64,000 bases of DNA from Sequoia sempervirens (taxonomy: Eukaryota; Streptophyta; Pinopsida; Cupressales; Cupressaceae), in NCBI GenBank assembly GCA_007258455.2, contig VDFB02296737.1, positions 27,834 to 91,833 on the forward strand, read 5' to 3'. The number at the start of each line of letters is the position of its first letter. Position 1 is the first letter of the stretch. The notes beneath the pieces are model-generated. The model was not told where the DNA came from, did no database searches, and saw only the letters and a list, made by a program, of their open reading frames with translations. Position numbers and translations under genes: made by a program. Shown piece by piece: positions 9,303 to 20,123 of this stretch.

Positions 9303-11051
9303 TATTATGTAAATGAGGATGTTGGTATTTCTGATGGAGAATCTGATTATGGAGATTTTGTTGATAATGGATGCTTGTTCTTGGCTATAAAATATGAATC
9401 TACTCCTAATAATATTGAAAGACAGGTGAAGGAAAGTTCTCTAGAGAAATTTGAAGATACTGTAATCTCCACTCTTCATTCTAAAGAAGAAAAGAACTAC
9501 TCAGTTGTTGATAGCGACTATTCACATCACATGACTGGTGATAAGAGGAGATTTTTAAACTTGAAAAATATGATGGTGGCTTAGTTAAGTTTGGAGAGGA
9601 TACTGGTGCTAATGTTTGTGGGATAGGTTTAGTTAGTTTTGATGGGAAATATAATATTGATGATGTCTACTATGTTAAGGGTTTAAGACACAATTTCTTG
9701 AGTGTTGGACAAATGTATAGTAAAGGATATAATCTTGTGTTCAAGGATGGAAAATGTGAAATAAGGAAAGGATTTTGAATAGTGATTTTTGTTGGAAAGA
9801 AGTATGAAGGAAATATTTATCAACTTAAGGGTGTTGATGGGCATTGCTTTATGTCTTAGATTAATGAATGTTGGTTATGACACTGAAGGATGTGTCATAT
9901 GAATTTTGAAAATATGGTGAGAATCAATGTTGTACAAGTTGTGAGAGATTTACCAAGGATTACAAAGCATGTTAATGCTATTTGTAAGGATTATCAGTTT
10001 GGAAAGAAAGATAGAAACAAATTTAGGTCAAAGGAACAATCTAGTACTAGACTACTAGATTTGATTCATACAGATCCCTATGGTCCTACAAGGGTGAGAA
10101 GTCTACAAGGTGATAGGTATTTTTTTCTTTGATTGATGATTACTCTAGATTTACATGGGTTAATTTTCTTAGAGAAAAATATAATGTGTTCGAAAAATTT
10201 AATGCATTCAAAGCTATGATTGAAAATGAAATGGATATGAAAATAAAATTCTTAAGGTCTAACAAAGGTGGAGAATTAACCTCCAATGAGTTTAATATGT
10301 TTTGTGAAGCACATGGAATAAAAAGGTAATTGTCTGCTTTGAGAACTCCTCAACAAAATGGAGTTGTTGAAAGAAAGAATAGAATAGTTCAAGAAGCTGC
10401 TAGATCAATGATTATTGATCAGGTCTATCGGAAGTTTACTGAAGATAAGAAATTCACACTATTGTTTATTTTTTTAATTGAATTCAGTCTAAATCTAATA
10501 GTACTAAGACTTCCTATGAGTTGTGGTATGGAAAAATTCCTACTGTAAAGTATTTCAAGGTATTTGGAAGTAGATTTTATATCAGAAGAGATAAAGAAAA
10601 TTTAGGAAAGTTTGATGCAAGGTGTGATGACGGTACCTTCCTTGGATACTCCCTTAGAAGCAAAGCTTATAGATGGTACAATAAAATACTAAGAAATATT
10701 GTAGAAAGCACAAATTTCAATGTTGATGAAGAATTGAAGAATTTAATTGAAGCTAATGACCATGCATTAGATGAACCTAATTATAGAGAAATAGAAGAAT
10801 TTGTGGAAGAACAAGAAAAATAGAATGAAGAAGAAGAAGCTTCGGTGGTGTCCCAGAAGACAACTAAATATGTCAAAAAGAATCATTCAGAAGATCAAAT
10901 CATTGGAGACAAGAGAAAAGGAGTATTGACAAGAAGCAGAGTTGCTCTTGCTGTTGAAATAAATTTATGTTTACTTTTTGAAATTGAACCTAAGATAGTG
11001 AATGAATCATGAAAGGATGAGCATTGGATGAGAGATATGGAAGAATATCTT
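9303..11051 (+). pseudogene. Copia pol: protease, integrase, start of RT
   Basis: The protease core reads VVDSDYSHHMTGDKRRF near 9500-9560; the catalytic D-S-G is changed to D-S-D, so it would be inactive. The pre-integrase segment (CHMNFENMVRI, then LIHTDPYGPTR at about 10058-10090) gives the first integrase Asp. The core continues with DDYSRFTWVNF (10130 on), FLRSNKGGELTS, where the second catalytic Asp is Asn, and TPQQNGVVERKNRI near 10345, which keeps the Glu. The integrase tail (YFKVFGSRFYIRR, GTFLGYS) and an acidic linker follow. The RT start (WMRDMEEYL) runs into the gap at 11052. Confidence 0.86.
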
Positions 11052-11151
11052 NNNNNNNNNNNNNNNNNNNNNNNNNNNNNNNNNNNNNNNNNNNNNNNNN
11101 NNNNNNNNNNNNNNNNNNNNNNNNNNNNNNNNNNNNNNNNNNNNNNNNNNN
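11052..11151. other. Assembly gap (100 N)
   Basis: Exactly 100 N, the usual placeholder for a gap of unknown size. The sequences on its two sides need not be neighbours, and the copia RT may be partly hidden in it. 11152-11530 after the gap holds nothing I recognise. Confidence 0.99.
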
Positions 11152-11707
11152 TGATGACCGCAAAGCTCCTGTTTTAGTTTTTGAAAAATGAAAATAGACC
11201 CACTAGAGAAAAACTAATCTTTTGATGATTCTAACTCGCTCAGCCTAATCAAGAAATATTTTAAGCAATCAAAATTAGTTTGAGCCCTAGAAGCAAAAAT
11301 CCTATTTTTTAAAAAAATTGCCAGTATCCATTTGAGAAGAAACTCCAAAAAAATTTATTTTTAGAAACTTTCTAAAAATAGAAACTTTCCTAAAAAGTAG
11401 GGCCGAAAAACTAAGATCTAGGTTTTGTAGATAACTTCATTTTGAAGGGGCCTAGATCGTCAGATTTTGAAAATTTTGAGTTTTTTTACCAACATGCATG
11501 ACATGCAAATTTCCACTTTTTTGATGAATAGGAAACTATCTATATTATTAATAAAGATAAAGTTACATATTCACAAAAAAAGGGTGGGTGGTAAGAAGGC
11601 ACACCCCCAGAGTCACATGGGCAGAGCCCAGAAAACCAAAAACCAGAGTCACTTGGGCCTAGCCCAGAAGTCCATAAACATTACAAACATATAAAATAAA
11701 ATGGCCA

Positions 11708-11971
11708 TCAAGCGGCCAGAGCAATGCCAATAGATCTAGGAGGGTCTCTGTCATCCATGTGTTTCCCCCATACATCAACAAGGTCTGGAGTGACGTCAGG
11801 AGGAGGACCCCCATCATCAACATCTTTCTCTTTATCTTTATCTTTATCCTTGTGTTGGGATGAGATTGCAAGCACTAGATGCGGAAAACATTTACAAGAG
11901 TCTGGCCAACCAGATCTAGTAGCAAGAGTTTCATCAGAGGGCCACCCGAAACCGCCACCACTACTCCCCAC
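11708..11971 (-). pseudogene. GC-rich LINE 3' tail frame with KD repeats
   Basis: An 87-codon open frame, MGSSGGGFGWPSDETLATRS at its start, with a KDKDKDKEKD stretch from a TTTATC hexanucleotide repeat. It lies in a clearly GC-richer patch (about 11730-12110) than its AT-rich surroundings, downstream of the zf-RVT domain. It probably represents the end of LINE ORF2 or its 3' UTR; no family is recognised. Confidence 0.35.
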
Positions 11972-12299
11972 AACTCCTCCAGAGGGCCACCCTTGGCCAA
12001 CCCGTAGAGGAGGAGAATGAGTCCGTCGAGGAGGGCAGGAACCACACTGTAGAGGAGGCTAAGAGTGGGGGTGAGCAAATCCACTCCACTGCTAGCCTTG
12101 AGAGGGCGACTAGATGTGAGAGGGAGTGGGAAAAGTGGGCACCCAAACAATAGTACATGGGGCATTGCCCCAATGATCCAAAAGCACCTAAAGGTGAGCC
12201 ACCTCAAGTGCAACCTTGTTGGCTTAAACTTGAATCTACAAGAGCACATTAGAGAAAATAATAGATTTAGAATACAAAGAAACATTTTTATCCATTTGT

Positions 12300-12720
12300 G
12301 TGTTAAAAAATATGCAGGCATTTATGTCTTTCCAGATATTGAAGAGGATTTCCACCTTGAAAGTGTGCCAAAGTTCGGTATATTTAGTAGGAAGTCTAGG
12401 CGAGTCTCCCAAAAAAATTATATGCCAAGAGAAGAGCTCTGGTCTGAAAGGTCGAAAGAAGTCATGAATCCAGTTCCAAAACTATTGAGCTCTGGTGCAA
12501 AACCAGAAGAGATGCTTAAAAGTCTCAACGTGCCCACAAAAAGGGCAACAAGGGTCCTGGACCCCCAAGTGAACAAGCCGAAAACCCATAGGTAAGCCTT
12601 GGAAAAGAATACACCAAGAAAAGTTGGCAAGTTTCAGCTCAACACTTGCAGACCAAGTGGCAGAGAATCTTTTTCACCAGACATGAGCAGAGGATTGAAG
12701 AAGCCACCTCTGGTTCAAAC
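12300..12720 (-). pseudogene. LINE ORF2 C-terminal zf-RVT domain
   Basis: Read on the minus strand, a frame gives WSASVELKLANFSWCILFQG, then a PMGFRL block and DPCCPFCGHVETFKHLFWFC near 12560-12500. This is the CX2C...HX3-4H/C zinc-binding module that follows RT in plant LINEs (zf-RVT). A frame change follows near 12490, then WIHDFFRPFRPELFSW and a basic helix. Downstream (12320-11710) stops are frequent. The plus-strand open frame over this region is a shadow of it. Confidence 0.75.
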
Positions 12721-12879
12721 TTTCAATCATAGGAAACTATGGTGAAAGCCATGTATAACCAAGCCTAGGCCAACTCATAATACTCGCTGGAAATTTCCAT
12801 TTTTTTGACTTTTTTGATAATTTTTACTAGACTTTTTAACACTCTTTCAAAATGCCTTAATGAAGCAAAAAAAATTAAT

Positions 12880-13910
12880 TTTTGGCATTACAAATATATG
12901 ATAATGACACTTCTCTTTTGACACATGATAGTTATTTATCTCTTAGTAGTCCTTATATTACCTTGATATATCTAAGGATGGTGTTTCAATTAAGGATGCT
13001 CTATCTCTTTCCTTTACTCATGATTTTACTATTCTTAGTGATTATTGCATCCTTCATGCATATCATGATAGTCCTTCCTCTATAATCTTCAACACGCTTA
13101 TGCATACACCTAGTAATTTATGATCTATTGATACCTATATTCATTCATTTCTTAGTGATTTATCTATTGAGGTAGTCCAAGATGTTTTTCTAAATGTCTA
13201 CTATACCCAATGGTGATGATATCATTACTACAACTCATGATAGTAATTTCTTTACATATTATGACACTCTCATGAATATACATTGATTCATTATTTCTTG
13301 ATGATTTATCTAATAAGGAGCTTAGTGATTATTGCTTAATTGGTGAATGTGTCTTATTTTCTCTCTCTAATGATATTTGCATGCTTAATCATAATATTGA
13401 AATTTATTGAAGGTAATTCATGATAACACTATGGATGATATTGATGCTTTAATTTATCACGATGGTCTAGTTCATGTTCTTCTGAGGGCATAAACTATTA
13501 GAGACCCAATTATTCATGGGTTAGTGAATATATTGATTCATAATTATATATTAAATCATTTCTATTTTATTTAATGAGAAAATACATGATGACATTTTAC
13601 TAATGAATTAATTTAGATAAAATTTAATTGGTGAGGTTTTACATTGGTTTGATGTGTCTCATACTCCTAATAATTCATTCACTTACCTTACATGTGCCTT
13701 AATTAAGTATGTTAACCCTTTCCTTAGAAATGTCTTTTATAGTGACTCTAATCTTTCAACCGCTAGTGACCATTCCTTAAGAGGTCTTATGAATTCATCT
13801 ATTCTTTCTAACAATAGAAAAAAATTGTATGTCCATTATGATTCTACAATGGAAAATTGTATACCTTCTCACAATGCATCCTATTTGAGGACCAATGTTT
13901 TTAAATAATT
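12880..13910 (+). pseudogene. Unidentified decayed coding region, Asp/Ser/His-rich
   Basis: Across several frame changes the plus strand reads protein-like, with recurring Asp/Ser/His/Tyr-rich phrases: LLTHDSYLSLSSPYITL near 12910, DALSLSFTHDFTILSDY near 12985, TMDDIDALIYHDGLVHVLL near 13430, and an 84-codon open end at 13654-13908. The codon bias is unlike random AT-rich DNA. I do not recognise the family. A spacer or C-terminal region of a gypsy pol is possible, but no catalytic domain is visible. Confidence 0.35.
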
Positions 13911-13959
13911 ATCATGTTATTACATATACGAGTAAGTGTAAAAAGATGGGGGACCAAAA

Positions 13960-14802
13960 AGGGGTCTTAAGTGGCCACTTTTTTAAAAAAATCAAGAAAG
14001 ATTGGTCTTGCATGAGAAATTGAAGATAGTTACACTCAAATATTGAAGATGCAACAAAAAAAGAGTTGTAGTGCTCTGAATCTACTTTCTAAACTACTAT
14101 TTTTTTTAAATGGTAGAGACTAAGGGGTTCAAAAAGGGAGGCCACACAAAGTGGTCCTATTTTTTTAAACATAACACAATGTCTAGTGTGGCCCCCCTAA
14201 AATGTTAACTCTTTTTAGTATTTCAAAAATCACTTTGGTGAGAAATTAGCTAACACCATATAGTTTATGCCCATTTTTTTTGCTAATTTTTTAATGAATA
14301 TATATTTTTTTACTGATTTTCAAAGTGGACATATCTTGAAAAATAAAAAATTGAGTGTGGCACCTTAAAAAATTTAAAAATGATTAAAAATCATTTATTT
14401 TTAATACATGTAGAATGGAGTCTAGTTTCTAAAAATGTAATTTATTTAAAATTTTGATGAATGATTAAAAATAAATTCAAAAATACCACATGTCCTTCCA
14501 TGGTGTGTGCACCCAGATTCCAACTGGCTTACTGTTTGATCCGACTAAACAATCCTACTTCAACCGTGTTCTCGTCCTTCATCCTATCACCCTACTATTG
14601 CACATACTTGCAAATTGATCAGTAACATTCAATCCATGATAACATATATAAAAATAGTTTTTCAAGATTTCATAAAGTCAACATTAGTCAACTCCTCATA
14701 TTCAACATTGAATATTCCAAAATCTCCATTTAATATTTAATTGAATTTCATCAACAATTCAATTTTTTCATATTTAAATAAATATGAAATAAAATTGGGT
14801 TA
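13960..14802. other. AT-rich stretch with no recognisable gene
   Basis: Two loosely similar blocks (AAAAAGGGGTCTTAAGTGGCCAC near 13955 and a GGCCACACAAAGTGG block near 14135) suggest an old local duplication. I see no coding sequence, PBS or structured RNA. Confidence 0.4.
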
Positions 14803-15012
14803 TGACACATATCTAAGACATAATGATGAACGGTCCAAATTCACAATAATAAAATATAAATAAAATTTTCCTTTCAGGGGTGTTGACCCCAAGCCCCCGT
14901 TGGGGCGCACTGCTCCTAAACCCCTTGTGGGGGGATCCCCCCACACCCCCTGGTCATCATCGGTTGAACAGTACCTTATGTAATTGCAAGGTTGATACAC
15001 ATTTTCTCAACA
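14803..15012 (-). repeat. Truncated LTR of the GC-module copia family
   Basis: The minus view starts TGTTGAGAAAATGTGTATC at 15012 and matches the solo LTR at 44563-45193 over its U3 start, including a GC-rich block of GGGG/CCCC runs (14877-14960). Similarity stops near 14803, so the copy is truncated. It abuts gypsy gag sequence at 15013. Confidence 0.65.
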
Positions 15013-15560
15013 TGGTTGAGAAGATTAAGGGACAATTCATTTGAATGGATTATGAGTTGGAATTATTAAAGAAGATGCATGGATTGAGGCAACAAGGAAA
15101 ATCAGTTAAGGAATACACTGAGGAGTTTCAAACTCTTTTTGATTAGAGTGGTGCATTCAGAAGCCAACAAGGAGAAGGTAGCAAGATACATCAATGGACT
15201 AAAGTTGAGCATCCAAGAAGAACTAATTTTGGTAAGAATTTTTTTATTTGGAAGAAGCTTATCAATTTTCTTTGAAAGTTGAGGAAATGTTAAATAGAAA
15301 ATTTGATAATAAGAAAAAAGGGAAGGGTAGAGATTGTATATAGAAAAATAAGGATATAAATCAGATTGAAGACACTAAGGACAAAAAATATGAAAGAGGT
15401 GAGAGTTCAAACTAGTCATGTGAGCAAAATTCCAGAGGTAGAGGAAGATCACGTAGAGGATTCGGAAGAGGAGGCTTCCAAGGAACTTGTTTTAGGTGTG
15501 GAGAATATGGACATATAGCATATGATTTCCCTCATAATCAGGAAGGAACAAAAAGTATTG
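15013..15560 (+). pseudogene. Chromovirus-type gag remnant
   Basis: Starts mid-domain at EKIKGQF and continues LELLKKMHGLRQQGKSVKEY and TEEFQTLF, the conserved capsid helix of chromoviral gag. Frameshifts and stops follow near 15145 and 15240. The nucleocapsid motif near 15490-15532 reads CFRCGEYGHIAYDF: the last Cys of the CX2CX4HX4C knuckle is Phe. A basic/acidic linker (RGRGRSRRGFGRGGF-like) precedes it. Confidence 0.75.
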
Positions 15561-15569
15561 AAAATAATG

Positions 15570-15992
15570 CAAGGGAAATAAATGTAAATGAAGAAGATGC
15601 AGTCTTCATACTTAGAAGATGCAAAAAGTGGAGAATCACTCGTTATAAGAAGAGCCCTGATGAATGAAGGAAAGGAACCAAATCAAAGGAAAATATTGTT
15701 TGGAACAAGATGCAAGTGTGAAGATAAAGTACGTAATGTTATTATTGATGGTGGAAGTACATATAATCTAGTTTCAAAAGAAATGGTAAATAAATTGGAG
15801 TTAGAAAGAAGAAAACACCCACATCCATATAGGCTTGCTTGGTTACAAGTTGAAAAAAAAGTTTTGGTCAACGAACAATGCTTGGTGAAATTTAAGATAG
15901 GACAGTATTATGATGAGATAATGTGTGATATTATGCCTATGGATGTTTTCCATGTTTTTTTAGGAAGTCCTTAAAAATTTGACAGGTGTGCA
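15570..15992 (+). pseudogene. Chromovirus aspartic protease
   Basis: Open from 15588 with NVIIDGGSTYNLVSKEMV near 15735-15790, the active-site motif of this lineage (D-G-G-S), followed by RLAWLQVEKKVLVNEQC, a central DEIMCDIMPMDVFHVFLGSP, and one in-frame TAA at 15972-15974 just after it. The frame continues beyond the stop into the spacer without an indel. Its role would be cleavage of the gag-pol polyprotein. Confidence 0.82.
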
Positions 15993-16670
15993 GTGCATGA
16001 TGGGTATGCTAATAATACATACTCCTTAACGAAGGATGGAATCAAGCACACGTTGAATCCATTGAGTAATGAAGAAGGAAATGTATGTAATAGCATTGGA
16101 AATTGTTTGATTAATGGTGTTAAATTGTTAGTGAAGGAGTATGAGGATGAAGATCATGATTTACTAATGCAAGTTGCAACAATGTTGATTGCATTCAAGA
16201 TGGGTAGGGTGAAAGTTTCAATGGAGAAAGAAGAGGTAAAATCATATTTTTGTAAAAATGTTGTTGTTGATTTATATGAACATGATAAGATTAGTGTAGA
16301 AAAAGACATTGCAGCAATGAAAGAATTGGTAGATAAAGGTACTACAAATAAAAGTGTGGAAGCAAATGAGAAAGTAGAAGCTTATTTTATTGATGAAGAG
16401 ATTGGTGCAAATGTAGATCTTGTGATTGATAATTTATTGTAGGATGGGAAGGATGAATCTCATGTTTATTTGACTAACATTGATTTGAGTACAGAGGAAA
16501 AAGATATTGCAACTAAAATTTGTCTTTTAGAAGGAAAGGAGAAAGAGGAACACAATGATGGAACCAAGATCGGTGAGGAACAAATTGTTGTAGCAGCGAT
16601 AGAGGAAGAGGTAATGCGTGAATTTTATAATTTTACTAAGGTAAGGAAATGGATGCTTATGATTTTATAG
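15993..16670 (+). pseudogene. Acidic spacer frame between protease and chromodomain
   Basis: Begins with DGYANNTYSLTKDGIKHTLN, the segment that normally links chromoviral protease to RT, then runs for about 200 codons rich in Glu, Lys, Asp and Val (LLVKEYEDEDHDLLMQV, MEKEEVKSYF, MKELVDKGTTNKSVEANEKV). It is in frame with the protease and has one TAG (16440-16442). No RT motif (such as YxDD) is seen. Some plant chromoviruses carry a comparable charged insert before RT. Here it leads almost directly to the chromodomain. Function unknown. Confidence 0.55.
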
Positions 16671-17083
16671 AATTTCATAATGCAGATTGGTTGGAGTTGG
16701 ATTATGTGAAAAGAGGGAGAACGAGAGGAAGAATGAAGTATGGAAGAGATATCAAATTACAGGGAAAAGTGTGAAAGAATGTTGAGGCAATTTTGGACAG
16801 CAAGGTGAGTAAGAGCACAAGGCATAATCAATACTTTGAGTACTTGGTAAATTGGTTTGGAAGACCTATTGAAGACTCATCTTGGTTGTCAAAATATGAG
16901 GTTAATCATCTTGGTTATCCTCTTGAGAAGTTTCTACCATGGGTGTCTGATGCAAGAGCATTTGTGGTTGCCAACCATCCCACAACAATAAATTTTATTC
17001 AATTTTGGAGTGTAATATTTTTTATTAATATTTTGGTGCATTTAAATGATTTTACTGTCCAAAAATCAGATTTAATAAATTGA
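16640..17083 (+). pseudogene. Chromodomain (normally the integrase C-terminus)
   Basis: After a frame change near 16640, the sequence reads LELDYVKRGRTRGRMKYGRD, a stop, then AILDSKVSKSTRHNQYFEYL, VNWFGRPIEDSSW and KYEVNHLGYPLEKFL (about 16780-16940). This is the three-strand chromodomain core with its C-terminal helix, which in chromoviruses sits at the end of integrase and directs insertion to heterochromatin. The aromatic residues Y, W and the following W of the cage region are present. No integrase core precedes it. Confidence 0.78.
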
Positions 17084-19150
17084 ACAATTTTGGTTTGCAA
17101 GTTGCATTAGGAAGCATACCAAAAATTGTATTTTAAATATGAAGTTGCCAAAAGTCAAATTGGGGCATGGGATTCTTGGAGGATATGTAGTTTTGGATTT
17201 TATTTAATTTTCCATAATGCTTTAGGAAAAAATGGAACACCCATGAGGTGCTTTCCTGGGAATTTTGAATTTGAAATTCAAATTGGTGAAATGGGAGAAT
17301 AATGGTGCTGGCTAGTGGAGGCCTACCTTCATGAAAGCGGAGGAACATGAATTAGAGAGTCAAAACATGCAATGGATGCAAATTAATTGATTTTTCCATA
17401 TAGGGGGATGGATTTGGGGAGTTTCTCAGCTGTTGGAGTTAGTGGTTGCAGTGAAAATTAATTGATTTTTCCTTGAGGGATTTTTGAGGATTTTGATAAT
17501 CTCCAAATCAATCTTGATTTTTTAATGCATTCAACTCACTAGAAACTTCAATTTTTTAGAATTGTTGAAATTGAAGCTTTGGAGAAAAAATTATATACTT
17601 AAGAAGGTATTTGGAGAAAAAAATAGACATAGTATTGCAAGTGAATATCACACTAATCCTAGTATATTTGGGTTGATGCAAAGCAATAAAGTGTCACAAT
17701 AATACTTCCATTAATTTTGACCAAAAAATACAATTTTTTATACATTGGTTCTTGACTTGGCCTTTTGATTGAGCTAAAATTGTTGTGCTTGTCCTTATTT
17801 ATAACACATTTTCAAATTACTTATTTATCCTTTTTATAGATCCAATCATTATGGTCCTCTTTATTTTTTATCCTTTATCTTTTTATATAATTTACTTTGG
17901 CCTTTTTCTTACACCTATAAGGTCAATAATTTCCTACTTTGTAATCTCTACCAAGCATTTTTCTACACCTATTTTGGTTTCCATCCTCATAATCATGCAT
18001 AGGACTAAGTTTCCCTATTTCTTGACCTGCATTTTTTATTGATATGATTTGGTAGAACGAACCTACCACAAGATTCTGAAGTCTTGACTATCAAAATACA
18101 CTTTTAAACTCAAGAACTAGGGTCTTGGACACTTTTACATTGGATGCTAGCATCCAACTCTAAACTCAAAATTTATAATTTCGTAAATAAAATAATTCCC
18201 TAAATGTATTGAAGACCTACTATTCTTTATAATGGATCTTTGGCCTAGAACACCATATAAAGTGTTTTCTTCCTCATTTTGAATTAATCTTATTGGTGTT
18301 GCTCTCCCAAAACTCTTCCAAGATCATACTAGGTTTTCATGGAGGATCCTCAATCCTCCATTGATGTAAGTAAAAATAAATCTCTATGATTGAAGCTATT
18401 TAGGTATCCATCTCATCTTCTCTCCACAAAGTCTACATAATCCTTCAAAAACCCTCTTAATAATTTTAAACACTCACTATTATAATCTCCCCAACATATC
18501 CTCCTTTTTTATAGATGTAACTAGGAAAAGTGTCTTAACCTTACATTCTAGCCATCAGAAGCAAAAATGTAATTTTAGGCTATGGAATACAAAAATAAAA
18601 ATTTGAGGCTCTAGAGGTTGATTTTATTGCTCCCTAAGCATGTCAAAATAGGCCTTAACTAGCAAGATAGTTATAGTGACACATATTTTTTCAAGACCTT
18701 CACAATGGGCTTAATTAGCTTCACAATTTAAAATTTGTGCCTTTCAAATTTGGGCCTCCCACATAAAAAATGTAAGATCATCTATGGCATATAAGAGATC
18801 TATAAGAGGGAGGTTACACTTGTTGAATAACTTATGATGCATGTTATGACACATCATAAGGAAACTTTGAAAGGAGATAATGGAGCAAAAATGAAGTGTC
18901 TAAGCTGGTGAGTGGATTATGATGAGCTTATTATGAGTGTAAGAAATATGTTATTTTTATCTTGTGGAATCATTATGGTATATGTTAGATTTTGACTAAG
19001 GATTAGGGTGCTTTTAGCTTATAGTTTCCTAATAACTATTTGATGTTTTCATGTATTGATTCTCCTATTTATTTGGTGCTTGAGATGGAAGTTATGTAGT
19101 GAATTTCATATGTAGTATTATGTTACCATAATTTCTCTCTAGATCTCTTA
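17084..19150. other. Intergenic stretch, possible 3' LTR of the chromodomain element
   Basis: No coding is recognised. A TATA-like ATATAAAG near 18255 and a leader-like region after it would fit an LTR on the plus strand, but no second copy or TG...CA pair is seen in the window. The remainder is plain AT-rich DNA. Confidence 0.25.
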
Positions 19151-20000
19151 TTGGTGATATTCTTGTAAAGGCTTAGACTCTAAAAAATATATTCTAATAA
19201 TTTGATTGCTAAATAATACATTAAGTTACTTTCAAGTGTGTGATTTTCTCTTGAAAAGGGTTTTCCCCATGTAAATCATTGTGTTATGGTATATTTTTTG
19301 TGTTTATTTCCTTGTAACAATGTTATTCATTTAATTTTTCACATATCTCCTCCCATAGATCAGAGTAGGAAGTATATTCTACACCCTAGGTTCCTTTTAT
19401 TTGGTATCAAATCTTGATCACCTTAGGTCCTAGGTGTTAGGGACAAGGATTTTTATTCTAATATTGGTTTAAGTGGGAGCTTGCATACACAAGATCTTGT
19501 TGTAGGAAAATATAAAGGAGATAAAGGATAGAGATGGAGAAATTCACTAGAACTAACTTTGAGTTGTGTAAGCTAAAGATTGATGATATGCTTGTAAATA
19601 AAGATTCACATGTCATATTCAAATCCAAACCCAATTCAATCTCACAAGCTAATGAGTTATATTGGATATAAAGAAAAGGGCCTCAGTAGGCTATAATTGG
19701 AGAATTCCATTAGTTAAATTTACATGAAGAATCCACCACACAATCAACTCTCTTATAGTAATTGACCTTGTTAGAAAAAAATATTAGATATTTTGAATCA
19801 ACTCTCACAATATCAATAAGGAGGATGGAATATTGACCTAAATATAAATAAGAGTTTCACCATCAAATAATGTATTAGTGGAGGGAAGAGGTAAAAAGGA
19901 GGGACCCAAAATATTGTAATATCAAGCCTACAACTAAATTTTCTTCAAGATTTTCCTCTCAAGATAATTTAAAAGGAAAAGGGTATCCAAGGTTTTGAGG
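19150..20000 (+). mobile_element. Copia fragment: LTR end, PBS, gag start
   Basis: 19245-19300 has the U5-type sequence TTTTCCCCATGTAAATCATTG. A degenerate PBS, TGGTATCAAATC (19402-19413), follows, then gag from ATG 19534: MEKFTRTNFELCKLKIDDML, the N-terminal signature of plant copia gag, and SISQANELYW. Stops appear from 19670 and coding is lost by about 19800. The upstream LTR start is not fixed. Confidence 0.65.
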
Positions 20001-20123
20001 TAGGTCATCAAAGGGGGATAGGGGATAGGCTCACATATAAAGTCCATTTGGGGACACTCTACCTACTTCATGCTATAATACATCAATTGAGGTAGTAGTA
20101 GATAATGGTGGAGCTTTGCCATT

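Larger units (their letters stand above)
8396..11051 (+). mobile_element. Ty1/copia element interior, cut by the scaffold gap
   Basis: A perfect copia PBS (TGGTATCAGAGC, 8396-8407) is followed by gag, protease, the pre-integrase domain, integrase and the first residues of RT, just before the N run at 11052. Frames are broken by several stops and indels but domain order is normal. It belongs to the same family as the minus-strand copy at 5223-7070. Confidence 0.88.
11530..12720 (-). mobile_element. 3' end of an L1-type LINE
   Basis: Minus strand. A reverse-transcriptase zinc-binding region (12720-12300) is followed by a stop-rich segment, a GC-rich tail encoding KDKDKDKEKD-like repeats (11830-11850) and a 3' end with TTATTAATAATATAGATAG near 11540. 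It is 5' truncated: no RT palm or endonuclease is visible. No target duplication was found with confidence. Confidence 0.7.
15013..17083 (+). mobile_element. Chromodomain gypsy derivative lacking RT, RNase H and integrase
   Basis: In about 2.1 kb the order is gag (capsid and knuckle), protease, an acidic spacer of about 226 codons, then a chromodomain. Roughly 2.5 kb that would encode RT, RNase H and integrase in a full chromovirus is missing. The spacer is open apart from one TAG, so this looks like a structured short element rather than random debris, though a simple internal deletion remains possible. The left end is replaced by an LTR piece; LTRs of its own were not identified with confidence. 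Confidence 0.7.

Noticed and set aside
12065..12595. 176-codon plus-strand open frame
   Set aside because: Antisense to the LINE zf-RVT region read on the minus strand; no domain of its own.
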